A DNA stretch of 64,000 bases from Saprospiraceae bacterium (lineage in GTDB: Bacteria; Bacteroidota; Bacteroidia; Chitinophagales; Saprospiraceae): the NCBI GenBank assembly GCA_020629315.1, contig JAHDDO010000002.1:62001-126000 (forward strand), given 5' to 3'. The notes beneath the pieces were generated by a model. It was not told the DNA's origin and did no database searches. It saw only the letters and a program-made list of their open reading frames with translations. This document shows positions 55,795 through 64,000 of the stretch, piece after piece. The translations under genes were made by a program, and so were the position numbers. Every line of letters begins with the position of its first letter. Position 1 is the stretch's first letter.

Positions 55795-55917
55795 GGGCGA
55801 TCCCCTCATTACATGCAGCAAAGAATCTAGTGTAAAGAACCGGGTCGGTGTATTCTAGGCTTGGTCCCGAGACAAGGTCTCGCGACACCTAAAGGTCCTG
55901 CCATCCACCTATCGCAG
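55795..55917 (+). repeat. Structured intergenic element, copy 2
   Basis: Plus-strand landmarks: GGGCGATCC, a TTACA/TGTAA stem, CGGGTC, TCTAGG, hairpin CGAGAC-aag-GTCTCG flanked by GGT/ACC, and the end CATCCACCTATCGCAG. The order matches copy 1 at 45264-45367, which is on the minus strand. The closing 10 bases differ from copy 1 at only two positions (CCTATCGCAG against CCTCTCGCGG). Confidence 0.5.
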
Positions 55918-55933
55918 CTAAACCATTACTTAT

Positions 55934-56389
55934 ATGAACGACATTTTTTATCCGATTCACCATCAATCATTTAGGTTCACTAATAATGAAAAGCTTTCAG
56001 AAGAGGGACTTAGAGAAAAGATAATTGCCATCCGCCTAAATCAAAGAGGCAATCATTCCAAATACCCAAGGTCGAGAATGTTTGGAAATGAGGTCTTTAA
56101 AATAGGAGAGGATCTATGGTTTCTTATTGAAGAGGTAAATGAGGAGTATTATCAACTTTCGTTTCAATCTCGTGATAATAAGCGGCCTGTATTATTTGTA
56201 GTTATTTTATTCTTCGGTCTAGGGGCGCTCTTTTCTTCATTTATCCGATCAATTTTAATTCCAACAGCGATCTTCTTTGGCGCTGTTTTCTTGATGTTTC
56301 ATTTTATCTCCAAAGCCACAACACAAAACTTTGCATTGTATGCTCATAGATTGGCTAATGAACTCGATTCAATAGCTCAGAAAAAGTAA
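55934..56389 (+). CDS. Membrane protein of unknown function, two TM segments
   Basis: 151 residues, no signal peptide. A soluble N-terminal half (about 1-83) precedes two adjacent hydrophobic segments, VLFVVILFFGLGALFSSFI and LIPTAIFFGAVFLMFHFI. A short cytoplasmic tail (ANELDSIAQKK) follows. No family is recognised. It lies just after structured element copy 2 and converges on the thioredoxin-like gene. Confidence 0.65.
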   Translation: MNDIFYPIHHQSFRFTNNEKLSEEGLREKIIAIRLNQRGNHSKYPRSRMFGNEVFKIGEDLWFLIEEVNEEYYQLSFQSRDNKRPVLFVVILFFGLGALFSSFIRSILIPTAIFFGAVFLMFHFISKATTQNFALYAHRLANELDSIAQKK

Positions 56390-56416
56390 AGGGTAGCATA
56401 AATGGAAAGTAAAGGA

Positions 56417-56974
56417 TCAATTATTTCCACCAATGTGGATAAGATTTTGATCTACTTTTTGGGTATTGAAGAATTGGCTATATCTACGCCATGGGGTTCT
56501 TTTATAATGATCTTCATTGAAGTAATGAACAATCTGAGTAAAAGTAGCTGGCGATTGATATCCTCTAATAGGTTGGATAATATTAGATTTCTCATCTAAG
56601 AAAACGGTAGTTGGGAAACTGAGCCTTCCTTGTAATAACTGCACGGCAAACTCGTGGTAACCACCTTTATTCGTTTTTCTAAACTCATAAGACTCATCAT
56701 CATAGATGATATCTTCTTTCATTTGCGCATCAAACATAACAGGATAGAAGTGTTCATTAATGTAGGCTACCACTGCTGAATCTTTAAAGGTGGTTTTATC
56801 CATCTTTTTACACCAGCTACATTTTTTAATGTATACTTCTACTAATATCTTTCGAGGCTCATTTTCATTGAGCGCCACAGCTTCTTCCCACGTCAACCAA
56901 TTCACCTCTTGAGCAAAGCTGTCTTGAAAGGGGATGCATAGCGTTACAAATAGTATAATTCTGAATATATTCAA
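56417..56974 (-). CDS. Exported thioredoxin-like protein
   Basis: A thioredoxin-fold protein with redox motif CSWCKKMD (CxxC) after ILVEVYIKK, and the cis-Pro segment RLSFPTTVFLDE. It resembles DUF255/thioredoxin_7-type proteins exported by Bacteroidota. The start is uncertain. The open frame reaches an ATG at 57049, but a TTG at 56974 gives a clean signal peptide (MNIFRIILFVTLCIPFQDSFAQ) and 185 residues. A promoter-like TTTG-N21-TATTTTG lies between the two, which also favours the TTG. Expected role: reduction or protection of thiols in the envelope. Confidence 0.75.
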   Translation of the reverse strand: MNIFRIILFVTLCIPFQDSFAQEVNWLTWEEAVALNENEPRKILVEVYIKKCSWCKKMDKTTFKDSAVVAYINEHFYPVMFDAQMKEDIIYDDESYEFRKTNKGGYHEFAVQLLQGRLSFPTTVFLDEKSNIIQPIRGYQSPATFTQIVHYFNEDHYKRTPWRRYSQFFNTQKVDQNLIHIGGNN

Positions 56975-57072
56975 ATTAACTCCTATTGGGTTACAGGGCA
57001 AAATAACAATAAAGGATACTAAATAGCAAACGATTAAATTGATGAACAAGTTGCTTTAAAACAACTTTAACG

Positions 57073-58113
57073 CTATTTAACAGTCTCATTCTCGATGTAC
57101 AAGATTTCATCACCCAAAATGGCCTTTTTATCAAGAAGCCGACCTTTGAGAGTAGGGGCTTTAATGCCATCAGAAAGAAGGTGTGATGTGCGGATGACTC
57201 GAGCTTCATCCCACATATTTTCTTTTATGAATGCTTCTAAAGTAAAGGCGCCTCCTTCTACAAGCAGATAATAAATATCGAATTTATACAAGGCTTTGCA
57301 CAAGGATGCTATGGAATATTCCTTTTCTTCCATTTTTAGATAAGTGACATTACCTTCAATACCTTCTTTGGTATAGTTACAAACAATCACTTTCCCATTT
57401 TCTCCAAATATGGCCTTGTCCTTAGGAACACGCAAATGTGGGTCAATTAACACTCTTATTGGGTCTTCTCCTGGGTATTCACGGGTTGTTAATTTAGGGT
57501 CATCAGTGATTGCCGTGTTGGCCCCAATTAATATGGCATCGATGTCACTACGCCATTTGTGGCTTAAAACCTTAGATTGAGCATTGCTCAACCACACCTG
57601 TTGCCCTTTTACACCTAAATATGCATGTTTAGACTGTGCCCACTTGAGAATGATATAGGGACGTTTTTGGGTCTGATGGACGATAAATGGCGCAATAATA
57701 GCCTTTCCTTTATCAGCTAAAATCCCTTGTTGAATAAGGACCCCTTTCGATTGTAAAAAGCGCATACCTTGACCGGAAACATTAGGATTTGGATCCAGGT
57801 TTGCGATGAATACCTTTTGAACCTTTTCCTCGATTATCCTATGGGTACAAGCTCCGGTTTTTCCTACATGATTACAAGGTTCTAATGATACATATAGACT
57901 TGATTCGGGTATTTTATAGGTATCTGCTATCGATACTGAATTAAAAGCATTCACCTCGGCATGGGCTTGACCATACGCTTGATGAAAACCCTCACCAATG
58001 ATAGTATCCTGGTGCACTAGAACCGCTCCCACCATTGGGTTGCTTTTAGTCCTTTTTCCTCCTCTAAGAGCTAGGGAGAAACAACGTCGTATATATTTTT
58101 CATGATTATCCAA
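57073..58113 (-). CDS. ribD: Bifunctional riboflavin biosynthesis deaminase/reductase
   Basis: 346 residues. The N-terminal deaminase has the zinc motif HAEVNAF and SLEPCNHVGKTGACTHRII. The C-terminal reductase has RPYIILKWAQSKHAY, SDIDAILIGANTAITDDPKLT and LLVEGGAFTLEAFI. It carries out the second and third steps of riboflavin synthesis. The start is TTG, overlapping the cysteine desulfurase stop by 8 bp. It is the last gene of a minus-strand cluster. Confidence 0.95.
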   Translation of the reverse strand: MDNHEKYIRRCFSLALRGGKRTKSNPMVGAVLVHQDTIIGEGFHQAYGQAHAEVNAFNSVSIADTYKIPESSLYVSLEPCNHVGKTGACTHRIIEEKVQKVFIANLDPNPNVSGQGMRFLQSKGVLIQQGILADKGKAIIAPFIVHQTQKRPYIILKWAQSKHAYLGVKGQQVWLSNAQSKVLSHKWRSDIDAILIGANTAITDDPKLTTREYPGEDPIRVLIDPHLRVPKDKAIFGENGKVIVCNYTKEGIEGNVTYLKMEEKEYSIASLCKALYKFDIYYLLVEGGAFTLEAFIKENMWDEARVIRTSHLLSDGIKAPTLKGRLLDKKAILGDEILYIENETVK

Positions 58114-59230
58114 GCAGGATATTCTCTAAGGCTTGAACCGTTTTATTTATCTCATCCATTTGAGTGACATGACTAAACGAAAAGCGAATCGTTTTTCTGT
58201 CTGAAGGGCTACCAATAGCTTCTAAAACATGAGAGGCTTTTACAGATCCGCTGCTACAAGCACTACCTCCTGAGACTAGTATGCCATCCATATCTAACAA
58301 CATATCTAACATATCATTCTTGGCGGATGGCGGAAAGCTTACGCTTAATATATGGGGACTCTGACTATTCTCAGTCCCATTAAACATAATATCATCAAAC
58401 CTATCCCTTAGTTCTTTTTTCAAATGACTTTTTATTTGTTGCAGGTGTGTCACTCGATCATCTAGATGGTCATAAGCTTGCATCATAGCTTTATGAATCC
58501 CTATGATGCCATGCAAATTCTCTGTGCCAGATCGTATATTTCGTTCTTGAGCACCGCCAGTAAGCCAAGGTTTCAATTGGGCATCATGCCTCATGTACAT
58601 AAAACCTATTCCCTTAGGGGCATGGAATTTATGGCCTGAAGCTGTTAGAAAATGGGCCCCTAAGGTCTCCAGATTATACGCAAATTTGCCAACACCTTGA
58701 GCAGCATCTGTATGGAAATAAGCAGCGCCTTCATTGCACAATGCTGCGACTCGCTCTAAATCCAATACATTACCCAATTCATTATTTACATGCATTAGAC
58801 TCACTAAGGTCTTTTTGTTAGAGGGTAAAAGCTCTTCTAAGGATTCTATATTTACTCGACCTTCATGATTGACGTCCAATAAAACCACTTCGATACCTTG
58901 TTCATGCTCTAATCGCTCCAAGGTGTGGAGTATACAATGATGCTCTAAAGGAGAAGAAATGATGCGCGCCACACCTAAATCTATAGGTGCCCTGTTGAGG
59001 ATCATATTGTTAGCTTCTGTAGCACAAGAGGTAAAAAATATCTCACCCGTTGATGCGCCTAATATATGAGCTATTTCAGCACGTGCTGATTCTATTTTGG
59101 TTCTTGATAAACGGCCATATTGATGAGTAGACGAAGGATTCCCATTACAATCAAGCATGGCTTGATAAATTTCCTTAGCTATATCTTCAAGGATGGGCGT
59201 TGTTGCCGCATGATCTAAATATACTGCCAT
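58106..59230 (-). CDS. Cysteine desulfurase (NifS/IscS-like)
   Basis: 374 residues starting MAVYLDHAATTPILEDIAK. The PLP-binding Lys is in LTASGHKFHAPKGIGF, the active-site Cys in VSGGSACSSGSVKASHVL, and HTDAAQGVGKF is the usual PLP-contact motif. It removes sulfur from cysteine for Fe-S clusters or tRNA thiolation. The extended Cys loop suggests an IscS/NifS-type rather than SufS-type enzyme. It lies between another class V enzyme and ribD in one tight cluster. Confidence 0.93.
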   Translation of the reverse strand: MAVYLDHAATTPILEDIAKEIYQAMLDCNGNPSSTHQYGRLSRTKIESARAEIAHILGASTGEIFFTSCATEANNMILNRAPIDLGVARIISSPLEHHCILHTLERLEHEQGIEVVLLDVNHEGRVNIESLEELLPSNKKTLVSLMHVNNELGNVLDLERVAALCNEGAAYFHTDAAQGVGKFAYNLETLGAHFLTASGHKFHAPKGIGFMYMRHDAQLKPWLTGGAQERNIRSGTENLHGIIGIHKAMMQAYDHLDDRVTHLQQIKSHLKKELRDRFDDIMFNGTENSQSPHILSVSFPPSAKNDMLDMLLDMDGILVSGGSACSSGSVKASHVLEAIGSPSDRKTIRFSFSHVTQMDEINKTVQALENILLG

Positions 59231-59233
59231 GTA

Positions 59234-60697
59234 TTAGATTCGACTAAACCAGTCTTCCACCATATAAGACTCGTCTTTGTATTTATTTTTGAAAATAAAT
59301 TCATTTATGTTGGCATCATAGGTGTAGTCTTCAGCCCACTCTTTGTGATTAGCAGCCAACTCTTGTATACATGCGAGGATATATTCAATTTCCTCATTGG
59401 TGCTAGTAGGGTGCAAAGACATCCTAATCCAACCTGGTTTTGAACTAAGTATACCACAGTTTATTTCATCTGTTATATTCTTGGAGAATTCCTTGCTTAC
59501 CGAAAGTAAATAATGGCCATACGTACCTGCACATGAACAACCACCTCGAACTTGAATACCAAACCGATCATTTAATATTTTGACACCAAGATTATAATGT
59601 AGTTGATCAATATAAAAGGAGAAAACGCAAAGTCGCTCTTTATGCTCTCCGGCCAACATATGCAGATTAGGAATGCCGTCTAATGATGCAAACACTTGTT
59701 TACATATCTCTGCTTCTCTTCGTTCAATTTGGTCGACTCCCATTCGTTCCTTTAATTGGACGGCTAATCCTACTCGGATGGTTTGGAGGAAGGCAGGTGT
59801 ACCTCCATCTTCTCTAGCCTCTATATGGTCGTGGTATTTATGTTCGCCCCAAGGATTGGTCCAGTCTACAGTACCCCCTCCAGGATTATCAGGTACTTTA
59901 TTATTGTACAGTGCTTGATCAAAAATTAATATCCCCGTTCCAGAAGGCCCTCCTAGGAATTTATGTGGGCTAAAGTAAATGGCATCTAGCCTACATTCTG
60001 GATCTTCAGGATGCATATTAATGTCTATATACGGAGCCGAACAAGCAAAGTCTACAAAACAGTAGCCGCCTGCTTGATGTATTTTTTTAGCTAATTCGTG
60101 GTATGGTGTTTTAAGCCCTGTCACATTAGAGCATGATGTGATTGCCGCTATTTTTAGTGGCCGTTCTTTATATTCCTCTAATAGTTGATCAAAGTGCTCC
60201 ATATTAACACGCCCTTTGCCACATGCTTCAATAATTTGTACATCAGCAATGGTTTCAAGCCAAGATGTCTGGTTCGAATGATGCTCCATGTGAGTGACAA
60301 AAACAATGGGTCTTTCTTCGGATTTAGGTTGCACACGATCCTTAAAAGTTTCATGAATGCGTAGACCTAAAATTCGTTGAAATTTATTGATCACACCCGT
60401 CATTCCAGAATTCGAAGAAATTAAGATGTCTGTATCAGCAGCATTAACGTGATCTTTAATGATCATTTTTGCTTTATGATAAGCCAAGGTCATACTGCAG
60501 CCGGTAACTGTTGTTTCCGTATGTGTATTGCCTACGAAGGGATAGATCTCATTGCGCATCAAATCTTCTATGGGTGCATACATTCTACCACTGGCCGTCC
60601 AATCAGCATAGATAATCCGTTTAGGCCCATAAGGGGTAATAAACTCTTGATTGGATCCTATAATTTGCTCTCGAAATGGACCAAAGTATTCTTCCAT
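59234..60697 (-). CDS. Class V aminotransferase-fold PLP enzyme, cysteine desulfurase/selenocysteine lyase-like
   Basis: 487 residues from the ATG at 60697 (MEEYFGPFREQIIGSNQEF); the frame continues to 60856 but that part lies inside glmM. The start YADWTASGRMYAPIE fits a family common in Bacteroidota. PLP Lys is in IYFSPHKFLGGPSGTG, and a Cys-rich loop VRGGCSCAGTYGHYL stands where the catalytic Cys of desulfurases is found. The substrate is unknown. It is followed 3 bp later by a true cysteine desulfurase, so a joint role in sulfur mobilisation is plausible. Confidence 0.85.
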   Translation of the reverse strand: MEEYFGPFREQIIGSNQEFITPYGPKRIIYADWTASGRMYAPIEDLMRNEIYPFVGNTHTETTVTGCSMTLAYHKAKMIIKDHVNAADTDILISSNSGMTGVINKFQRILGLRIHETFKDRVQPKSEERPIVFVTHMEHHSNQTSWLETIADVQIIEACGKGRVNMEHFDQLLEEYKERPLKIAAITSCSNVTGLKTPYHELAKKIHQAGGYCFVDFACSAPYIDINMHPEDPECRLDAIYFSPHKFLGGPSGTGILIFDQALYNNKVPDNPGGGTVDWTNPWGEHKYHDHIEAREDGGTPAFLQTIRVGLAVQLKERMGVDQIERREAEICKQVFASLDGIPNLHMLAGEHKERLCVFSFYIDQLHYNLGVKILNDRFGIQVRGGCSCAGTYGHYLLSVSKEFSKNITDEINCGILSSKPGWIRMSLHPTSTNEEIEYILACIQELAANHKEWAEDYTYDANINEFIFKNKYKDESYMVEDWFSRI

Positions 60698-60719
60698 TTC
60701 AGTGCGAGCATTCGCATTT

Positions 60720-62099
60720 TTATTTGGAGATAAAGGCAACATCTTCCATAATTTTTTGAGCCAATTGATTGGCTGAAGCTTCGTCTTTAGATTCTGAATA
60801 CACTCGGAGTATTGGTTCTGTATTCGAAGCCCGAATCTGAACCCAACCTTCTTCAAAATCTATTTTTAGCCCATCCACATTATTCAGCTTCTCGTTGGCA
60901 TATTTGGTCTGAAGATAGTCGATTATTTTAGGAAGTTCAACACCCTCAGTAAGCTGAATTTTATTTTTTGAAATATGATAATTAGGATAACTTGCTCGCA
61001 AGGCAGAAAGACTGGTGTTTCGCTCAGCTAAAAGGCTTAAAACAAGGGCAATACCTACCAAAGCATCTCTACCATAATGTAATTCAGGAAGGATGACTCC
61101 TCCATTCCCTTCACCACCTATAACGGCATCTACAGCTTTCATTTTCCTAACTACATTTACTTCACCTACCGCTGCAGGAGAATATTCACCATTATATCTT
61201 TGCGTTATATCTGAAAGGGCTCTAGTAGATGATAAATTACTTACAGTGTTTCCTGGCTTTTTAGACAATACATGATCCGCCGCAGCCACTAAGGTGTATT
61301 CTTCCCCAAAAAAGATTCCGTTTTCATCAATAAAGGCTAAGCGATCGACATCAGGGTCTACAATGATACCTAGATCTGCTTTTTCTTCTTTTACAGCCGA
61401 TAGGGCTTCTTGGATATGGGCAGGCAAGGGCTCAGGATTATGAGCAAAATCACCCGTCATTTCTTCATTTAGTAGGGTATAACTACAGCCCAAGGCATCT
61501 AATAAAGGGGGAATAGAAATCGCGCCTGTGGAGTTTATACAATCAACCACAACATGAAATGATGTAGACTTTATGGCTTCGATATCCACCAAATCTAAAT
61601 TCAAAATATGCTCAATATGCTTCTCTACACCTTTATCAAAATGGCTGAGGGTACCTAGTTTGTCTACGTCTGCAAAAACCAGCTCTTTTGATCCGATATA
61701 TGATAGGACCTTAGCCCCATTTTCAGGAGAAATAAATTCACCTCGCTGGTTTATAAATTTGAGGGCATTCCATTGTTTTGGATTATGTGACGCTGTAAAG
61801 ATAATCCCCCCTTGTGCATTCAATTCAGGTACCATCATTTCTAGGGTAGGCGTAGTTGTATACCCTAAATCGATTACATCGATGCCTAAAGCTAATAAGC
61901 TATTGATGGCTAATTGACTTACCATCGGCCCACTTATTCGTCCGTCCCGACCCACGATGACGGTTGATTTACCATGATTTTGACGAATCCAAGTACCATA
62001 TGCAGACACACACTCTACAATATCCAAGGGGGTTAGATTATCCCCTTTGCTGCCACCGATAGTACCCCTGATACCGGATATAGATTTAATTAAACTCAA
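60720..62099 (-). CDS. glmM: Phosphoglucosamine mutase
   Basis: 459 residues starting SLIKSISGIRGTIGG after a TTG start (no ATG is nearby, and this is the family's usual beginning). The phosphoserine loop is GIIFTASHNPKQWNALKF, the metal loop DPDVDRLAFIDENG, the sugar-binding loop GGEGNGGVI, and the phosphate-binding RASNTEPILRVYSE. It makes glucosamine-1-phosphate for UDP-GlcNAc. The family also contains phosphomannomutases; GlmM is the usual assignment for this subtype in Bacteroidota. Confidence 0.93.
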   Translation of the reverse strand: MSLIKSISGIRGTIGGSKGDNLTPLDIVECVSAYGTWIRQNHGKSTVIVGRDGRISGPMVSQLAINSLLALGIDVIDLGYTTTPTLEMMVPELNAQGGIIFTASHNPKQWNALKFINQRGEFISPENGAKVLSYIGSKELVFADVDKLGTLSHFDKGVEKHIEHILNLDLVDIEAIKSTSFHVVVDCINSTGAISIPPLLDALGCSYTLLNEEMTGDFAHNPEPLPAHIQEALSAVKEEKADLGIIVDPDVDRLAFIDENGIFFGEEYTLVAAADHVLSKKPGNTVSNLSSTRALSDITQRYNGEYSPAAVGEVNVVRKMKAVDAVIGGEGNGGVILPELHYGRDALVGIALVLSLLAERNTSLSALRASYPNYHISKNKIQLTEGVELPKIIDYLQTKYANEKLNNVDGLKIDFEEGWVQIRASNTEPILRVYSESKDEASANQLAQKIMEDVAFISK

Positions 62100-62126
62100 T
62101 GTACGTTTAGATTTGTGAGTGGATGA

Positions 62127-62504
62127 TTACCCACCCATGGATTTGCGCATTTGATCTATTTGGCTTTCCCAAAGATCTGATGTTGTTTGTTCATCACCCT
62201 CATCACAAAAATCACTGATCTCAAGAATGGTCTCATGAGTTACATCATTTTTATACATGCGGAATTCTAGATATTCGTCTTCATCCTCATCTACCCACTT
62301 GAATTTTAACCTTTCTTCTTCGATATCATCTATTAAAATGGCTTCTTCATCGTCACCATCCCAAGAAAATACAAAGCTATCACCGGTTATATCAACATCG
62401 TCGCAAAACCAACGAACTATACATTCTGTGGTAGTTAGGAATTTATACACAATGGCAGGGGATGCCTTCACTATGAACTCCATGTCTATTCTTACTCTTC
62501 CCAT
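62127..62504 (-). CDS. START-like domain protein
   Basis: 125 residues from the ATG at 62504 (MGRVRIDMEFIVKASPAIVY); the longer open frame adds an unlikely N-terminus. The pattern FIVKASPAIVYKFLTT, then VRWFCDDVDITG and a C-terminal helix SDLWESQIDQMRKSMGG fits the AHSA1/START-like superfamily. It is very acidic. Ligand and role are unknown. It lies 27 bp upstream of glmM and is probably the first gene of that cluster. Confidence 0.85.
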   Translation of the reverse strand: MGRVRIDMEFIVKASPAIVYKFLTTTECIVRWFCDDVDITGDSFVFSWDGDDEEAILIDDIEEERLKFKWVDEDEDEYLEFRMYKNDVTHETILEISDFCDEGDEQTTSDLWESQIDQMRKSMGG

Positions 62505-62620
62505 TAAAAAAAAAGATTTGTGTAAAATTCTGATATTTAGTATTCTACCTGAAGAATACCTGTCCAATGGCGCAAATAAAACATTTTTTTTGAATTAAAA
62601 AAAAAATGAACTTTATTTAT

Positions 62621-62653
62621 TTTGGAACTATTCTATGGTTTATAGTAATTTTG
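62621..62653 (+). promoter_or_regulatory. Promoter of rpoD
   Basis: TTTG at 62621-62624, a 21-bp spacer, and TAATTTTG at 62646-62653 match the Bacteroidota consensus. The leader to the ATG is about 80 nt. Confidence 0.6.
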
Positions 62654-62738
62654 CAGCTTGCTTTACCTTTGAAAGGTAATCAGACTATAAGAACTCTTTT
62701 TAAAAACTAGAACGTATTCTAATTTTAGGCCTATGGGA

Positions 62739-63611
62739 ATGAGACAACTGAAGATCACTAAATCGATCACTAACAGAGAAAGCCAATCACTAGAAAAGTA
62801 TTTGCAAGAGATCGGTAAAGTAGATCTACTAACGCCTGACGAAGAAGTAACACTAGCACAGAAAATAAAGCAAGGAGATCAAGAGTCCCTTGAGCGATTA
62901 ACAAAAGCAAATTTAAGATTCGTTGTATCTGTTGCTAAGCAATATCAAAATCAAGGTCTTTCATTATCAGATCTTATCAATGAAGGAAATCTAGGTTTGA
63001 TTAAAGCAGCTCAGCGTTTTGATGAAACAAGAGGATTTAAATTTATTTCATACGCAGTATGGTGGATTCGCCAATCCATATTGCAAGCCTTAGCAGAACA
63101 ATCTCGTATTGTAAGATTACCACTTAACAAAGTAGGCTCACTAAATAAGATAAATCGAGCATTTTCGGAATTAGAACAAGAATTTGAGAGAGAACCATCT
63201 CCTGAAGAATTAGCAGAATTGCTAGAAATATCTACTGAAGAAGTAGAAACTACCTTAGGGGTTGCCTCACGACATGTATCCATGGACGCACCATTTGTTG
63301 ATGGTGAAGACAATTCATTATTGGATATTCTTGAAAATGGGAATGTAAAAAAGACGGATGCTTCTTTAGAGTACATGGAGTCGTTAAGACGTGAAATCGA
63401 GCGATCCCTAAACACTTTGTCAGAAAGACAAATGGATGTAATCAAATTGTACTTTGGTATAGGTGTTGAACATCCGATGTCTTTAGAAGATATAGGTGAG
63501 AAATTTGGTTTGACTAGAGAACGTGTAAGACAGATTAAAGATAAAGCCATCAATAAGCTACGATCCGCTTCAAGAAGTAAACTGTTGAAACACTATTTGG
63601 GAGAAAGCTAA
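62739..63611 (+). CDS. rpoD: Primary sigma factor RpoD/SigA
   Basis: 290 residues from the ATG at 62739 ([20 protein letters not shown]), the usual start in Bacteroidota; an ATG 6 bp upstream would add Met-Gly. It is the short form without region 1.1. Region 1.2 is [20 protein letters not shown]. Region 2 contains [19 protein letters not shown] and [15 protein letters not shown]. Region 4 contains [19 protein letters not shown]. It directs RNA polymerase to TTTG/TAnnTTTG promoters, several of which are visible in this window, including its own. Confidence 0.97.
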   Translation: MRQLKITKSITNRESQSLEKYLQEIGKVDLLTPDEEVTLAQKIKQGDQESLERLTKANLRFVVSVAKQYQNQGLSLSDLINEGNLGLIKAAQRFDETRGFKFISYAVWWIRQSILQALAEQSRIVRLPLNKVGSLNKINRAFSELEQEFEREPSPEELAELLEISTEEVETTLGVASRHVSMDAPFVDGEDNSLLDILENGNVKKTDASLEYMESLRREIERSLNTLSERQMDVIKLYFGIGVEHPMSLEDIGEKFGLTRERVRQIKDKAINKLRSASRSKLLKHYLGES

Positions 63612-63623
63612 GTCAGAACACTC

Positions 63624-64000
63624 ATTACCCAGAACACCCATAAACGATCATCCTCTATTTCCCCTTATGTATGGGTACCATTCCTTGCATTCCTATGTCT
63701 AGCATTAGGATTAGCCGTCGGTTTCCAACTATCATCATCGGGTAATTGGCAATGGATGTACAATGATGCCGATCAATCTACCTTAGGTATCGGAGAAGTA
63801 GAAGAAGCCATAGGCTTAATAGAACAAAAGTATTATAGAGATATAGATAAGGAAAAAATGGTCTCTGTAGCTTTGAAAGCAATTACTGATGAATTAGATC
63901 CCTTTTCCTCATATATACCGAAAAGAAGAGTACCTCAAACTTCAGAGTCATTAACAGATTCTATTCGTGGTATTGGTGTGGAGCTGTATAAGATCCGAGA
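63624..64000 (+). CDS. S41 (C-terminal processing) protease, N-terminal part, runs off the window
   Basis: An open frame begins after the rpoD stop and continues to the window end. Codons 21-41 encode a membrane anchor (YVWVPFLAFLCLALGLAVGF). The text then reads VEEAIGLIEQKYYRDIDKEKMV, ITDELDPFSSYIPKRRV and RGIGVELYKI, the N-terminal and PDZ start of CtpA-type proteases. No ATG, GTG or TTG occurs in frame before the anchor; the first ATG is at 63756, beyond it. I place the start at ATT 63624 with little certainty. A sequence error or a rare start codon are the alternatives. Confidence 0.6.
   Translation, partial: MTQNTHKRSSSISPYVWVPFLAFLCLALGLAVGFQLSSSGNWQWMYNDADQSTLGIGEVEEAIGLIEQKYYRDIDKEKMVSVALKAITDELDPFSSYIPKRRVPQTSESLTDSIRGIGVELYKIR

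Noticed and set aside
60698-60856. Longer N-terminus of the class V PLP enzyme
   Set aside because: It overlaps the coding end of glmM and does not look like the family; the ATG at 60697 fits.
59200-62600. FMN riboswitch or other riboswitch controlling ribD
   Set aside because: ribD overlaps the upstream gene and has no leader; no riboswitch-like fold was noticed ahead of the cluster.
63011-63553. 180-residue open frame antisense to rpoD
   Set aside because: Shadow of the rpoD reading frame; serine-rich composition and no recognisable domain. The sense protein is certain.
1-64000. Insertion sequences, prophage, integrase, attachment sites or a replication origin
   Set aside because: No transposase, integrase or phage-like protein is encoded and no direct terminal repeats were noticed. 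The only tRNA is followed by ribosomal protein genes, not an island.

Overview
This window is chromosomal DNA from a member of the Bacteroidota, most likely the Saprospiria (Lewinella/Saprospira-like, AT-rich). The evidence: a short MRQLKITK-type RpoD; several TTTG/TAnnTTTG-type promoters instead of Shine-Dalgarno-led genes; a SusC/SusD pair; at least six proteins with a C-terminal type IX secretion (T9SS) sorting domain; the rpmB-rpmG-DUF4295-ftsY cluster; and a giant Cys-rich secreted protein with a GCTTPTACNYDP-type motif. The family and species placement is inference. I see no insertion sequence, prophage, plasmid gene or CRISPR array.

Layout. 1-3.2 kb: end of a T9SS protein, a Deg-type protease followed by two tiny exported proteins, and dapF. 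3.2-24.7 kb: a complete alpha-glucan (starch/maltodextrin) utilisation island with a divergently transcribed SusE/F-like surface protein, susC, susD, an FG-GAP/GH13 fusion, a CotH-like protein and a neopullulanase-like GH13, followed by a Nudix-type regulator, an MFS maltose transporter, beta-phosphoglucomutase and a GH65 maltose phosphorylase. 24.7-45 kb: housekeeping genes (sucC, mdh, tilS, mltG, panB, dnaK, etfBA, lepA, ftsY, ribosomal proteins bL33 and bL28, tRNA-Arg) with scattered lipoproteins. 45-56 kb: a 634-bp non-coding stretch, a small secreted protein and a 3207-residue giant surface protein with eight tandem 87-residue repeats, bracketed by two related structured intergenic elements in inverted orientation. 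56-64 kb: a minus-strand cluster (START-like protein, phosphoglucosamine mutase, two PLP cysteine-desulfurase-like enzymes, ribD), then rpoD and the start of an S41 protease.

How the genes work together. In the glucan island, surface proteins (SusE/F-like, SusD, FG-GAP/GH13) are expected to bind and cut starch. SusC imports maltooligosaccharides, the second GH13 trims them in the periplasm, the MFS carrier takes maltose across the inner membrane, and maltose phosphorylase plus beta-phosphoglucomutase convert it to glucose and glucose-6-phosphate. The best candidate for something new is its control. The same perfect inverted repeat, GTGTC-N5-GACAC, lies in both divergent promoter regions: between susE-like and susC, and between the Nudix regulator and the transporter. 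I found it nowhere else in the window by eye. This suggests an autoregulated Nudix (NrtR-like) switch for starch use in place of the SusR or LacI regulators usually described.

Other points of interest are a SusE-like module inserted in SusD, a candidate sigma-54 promoter upstream of dnaK, and an S41 protease gene with no canonical start codon before its membrane anchor. All assignments come from reading the sequence; no database search was run.
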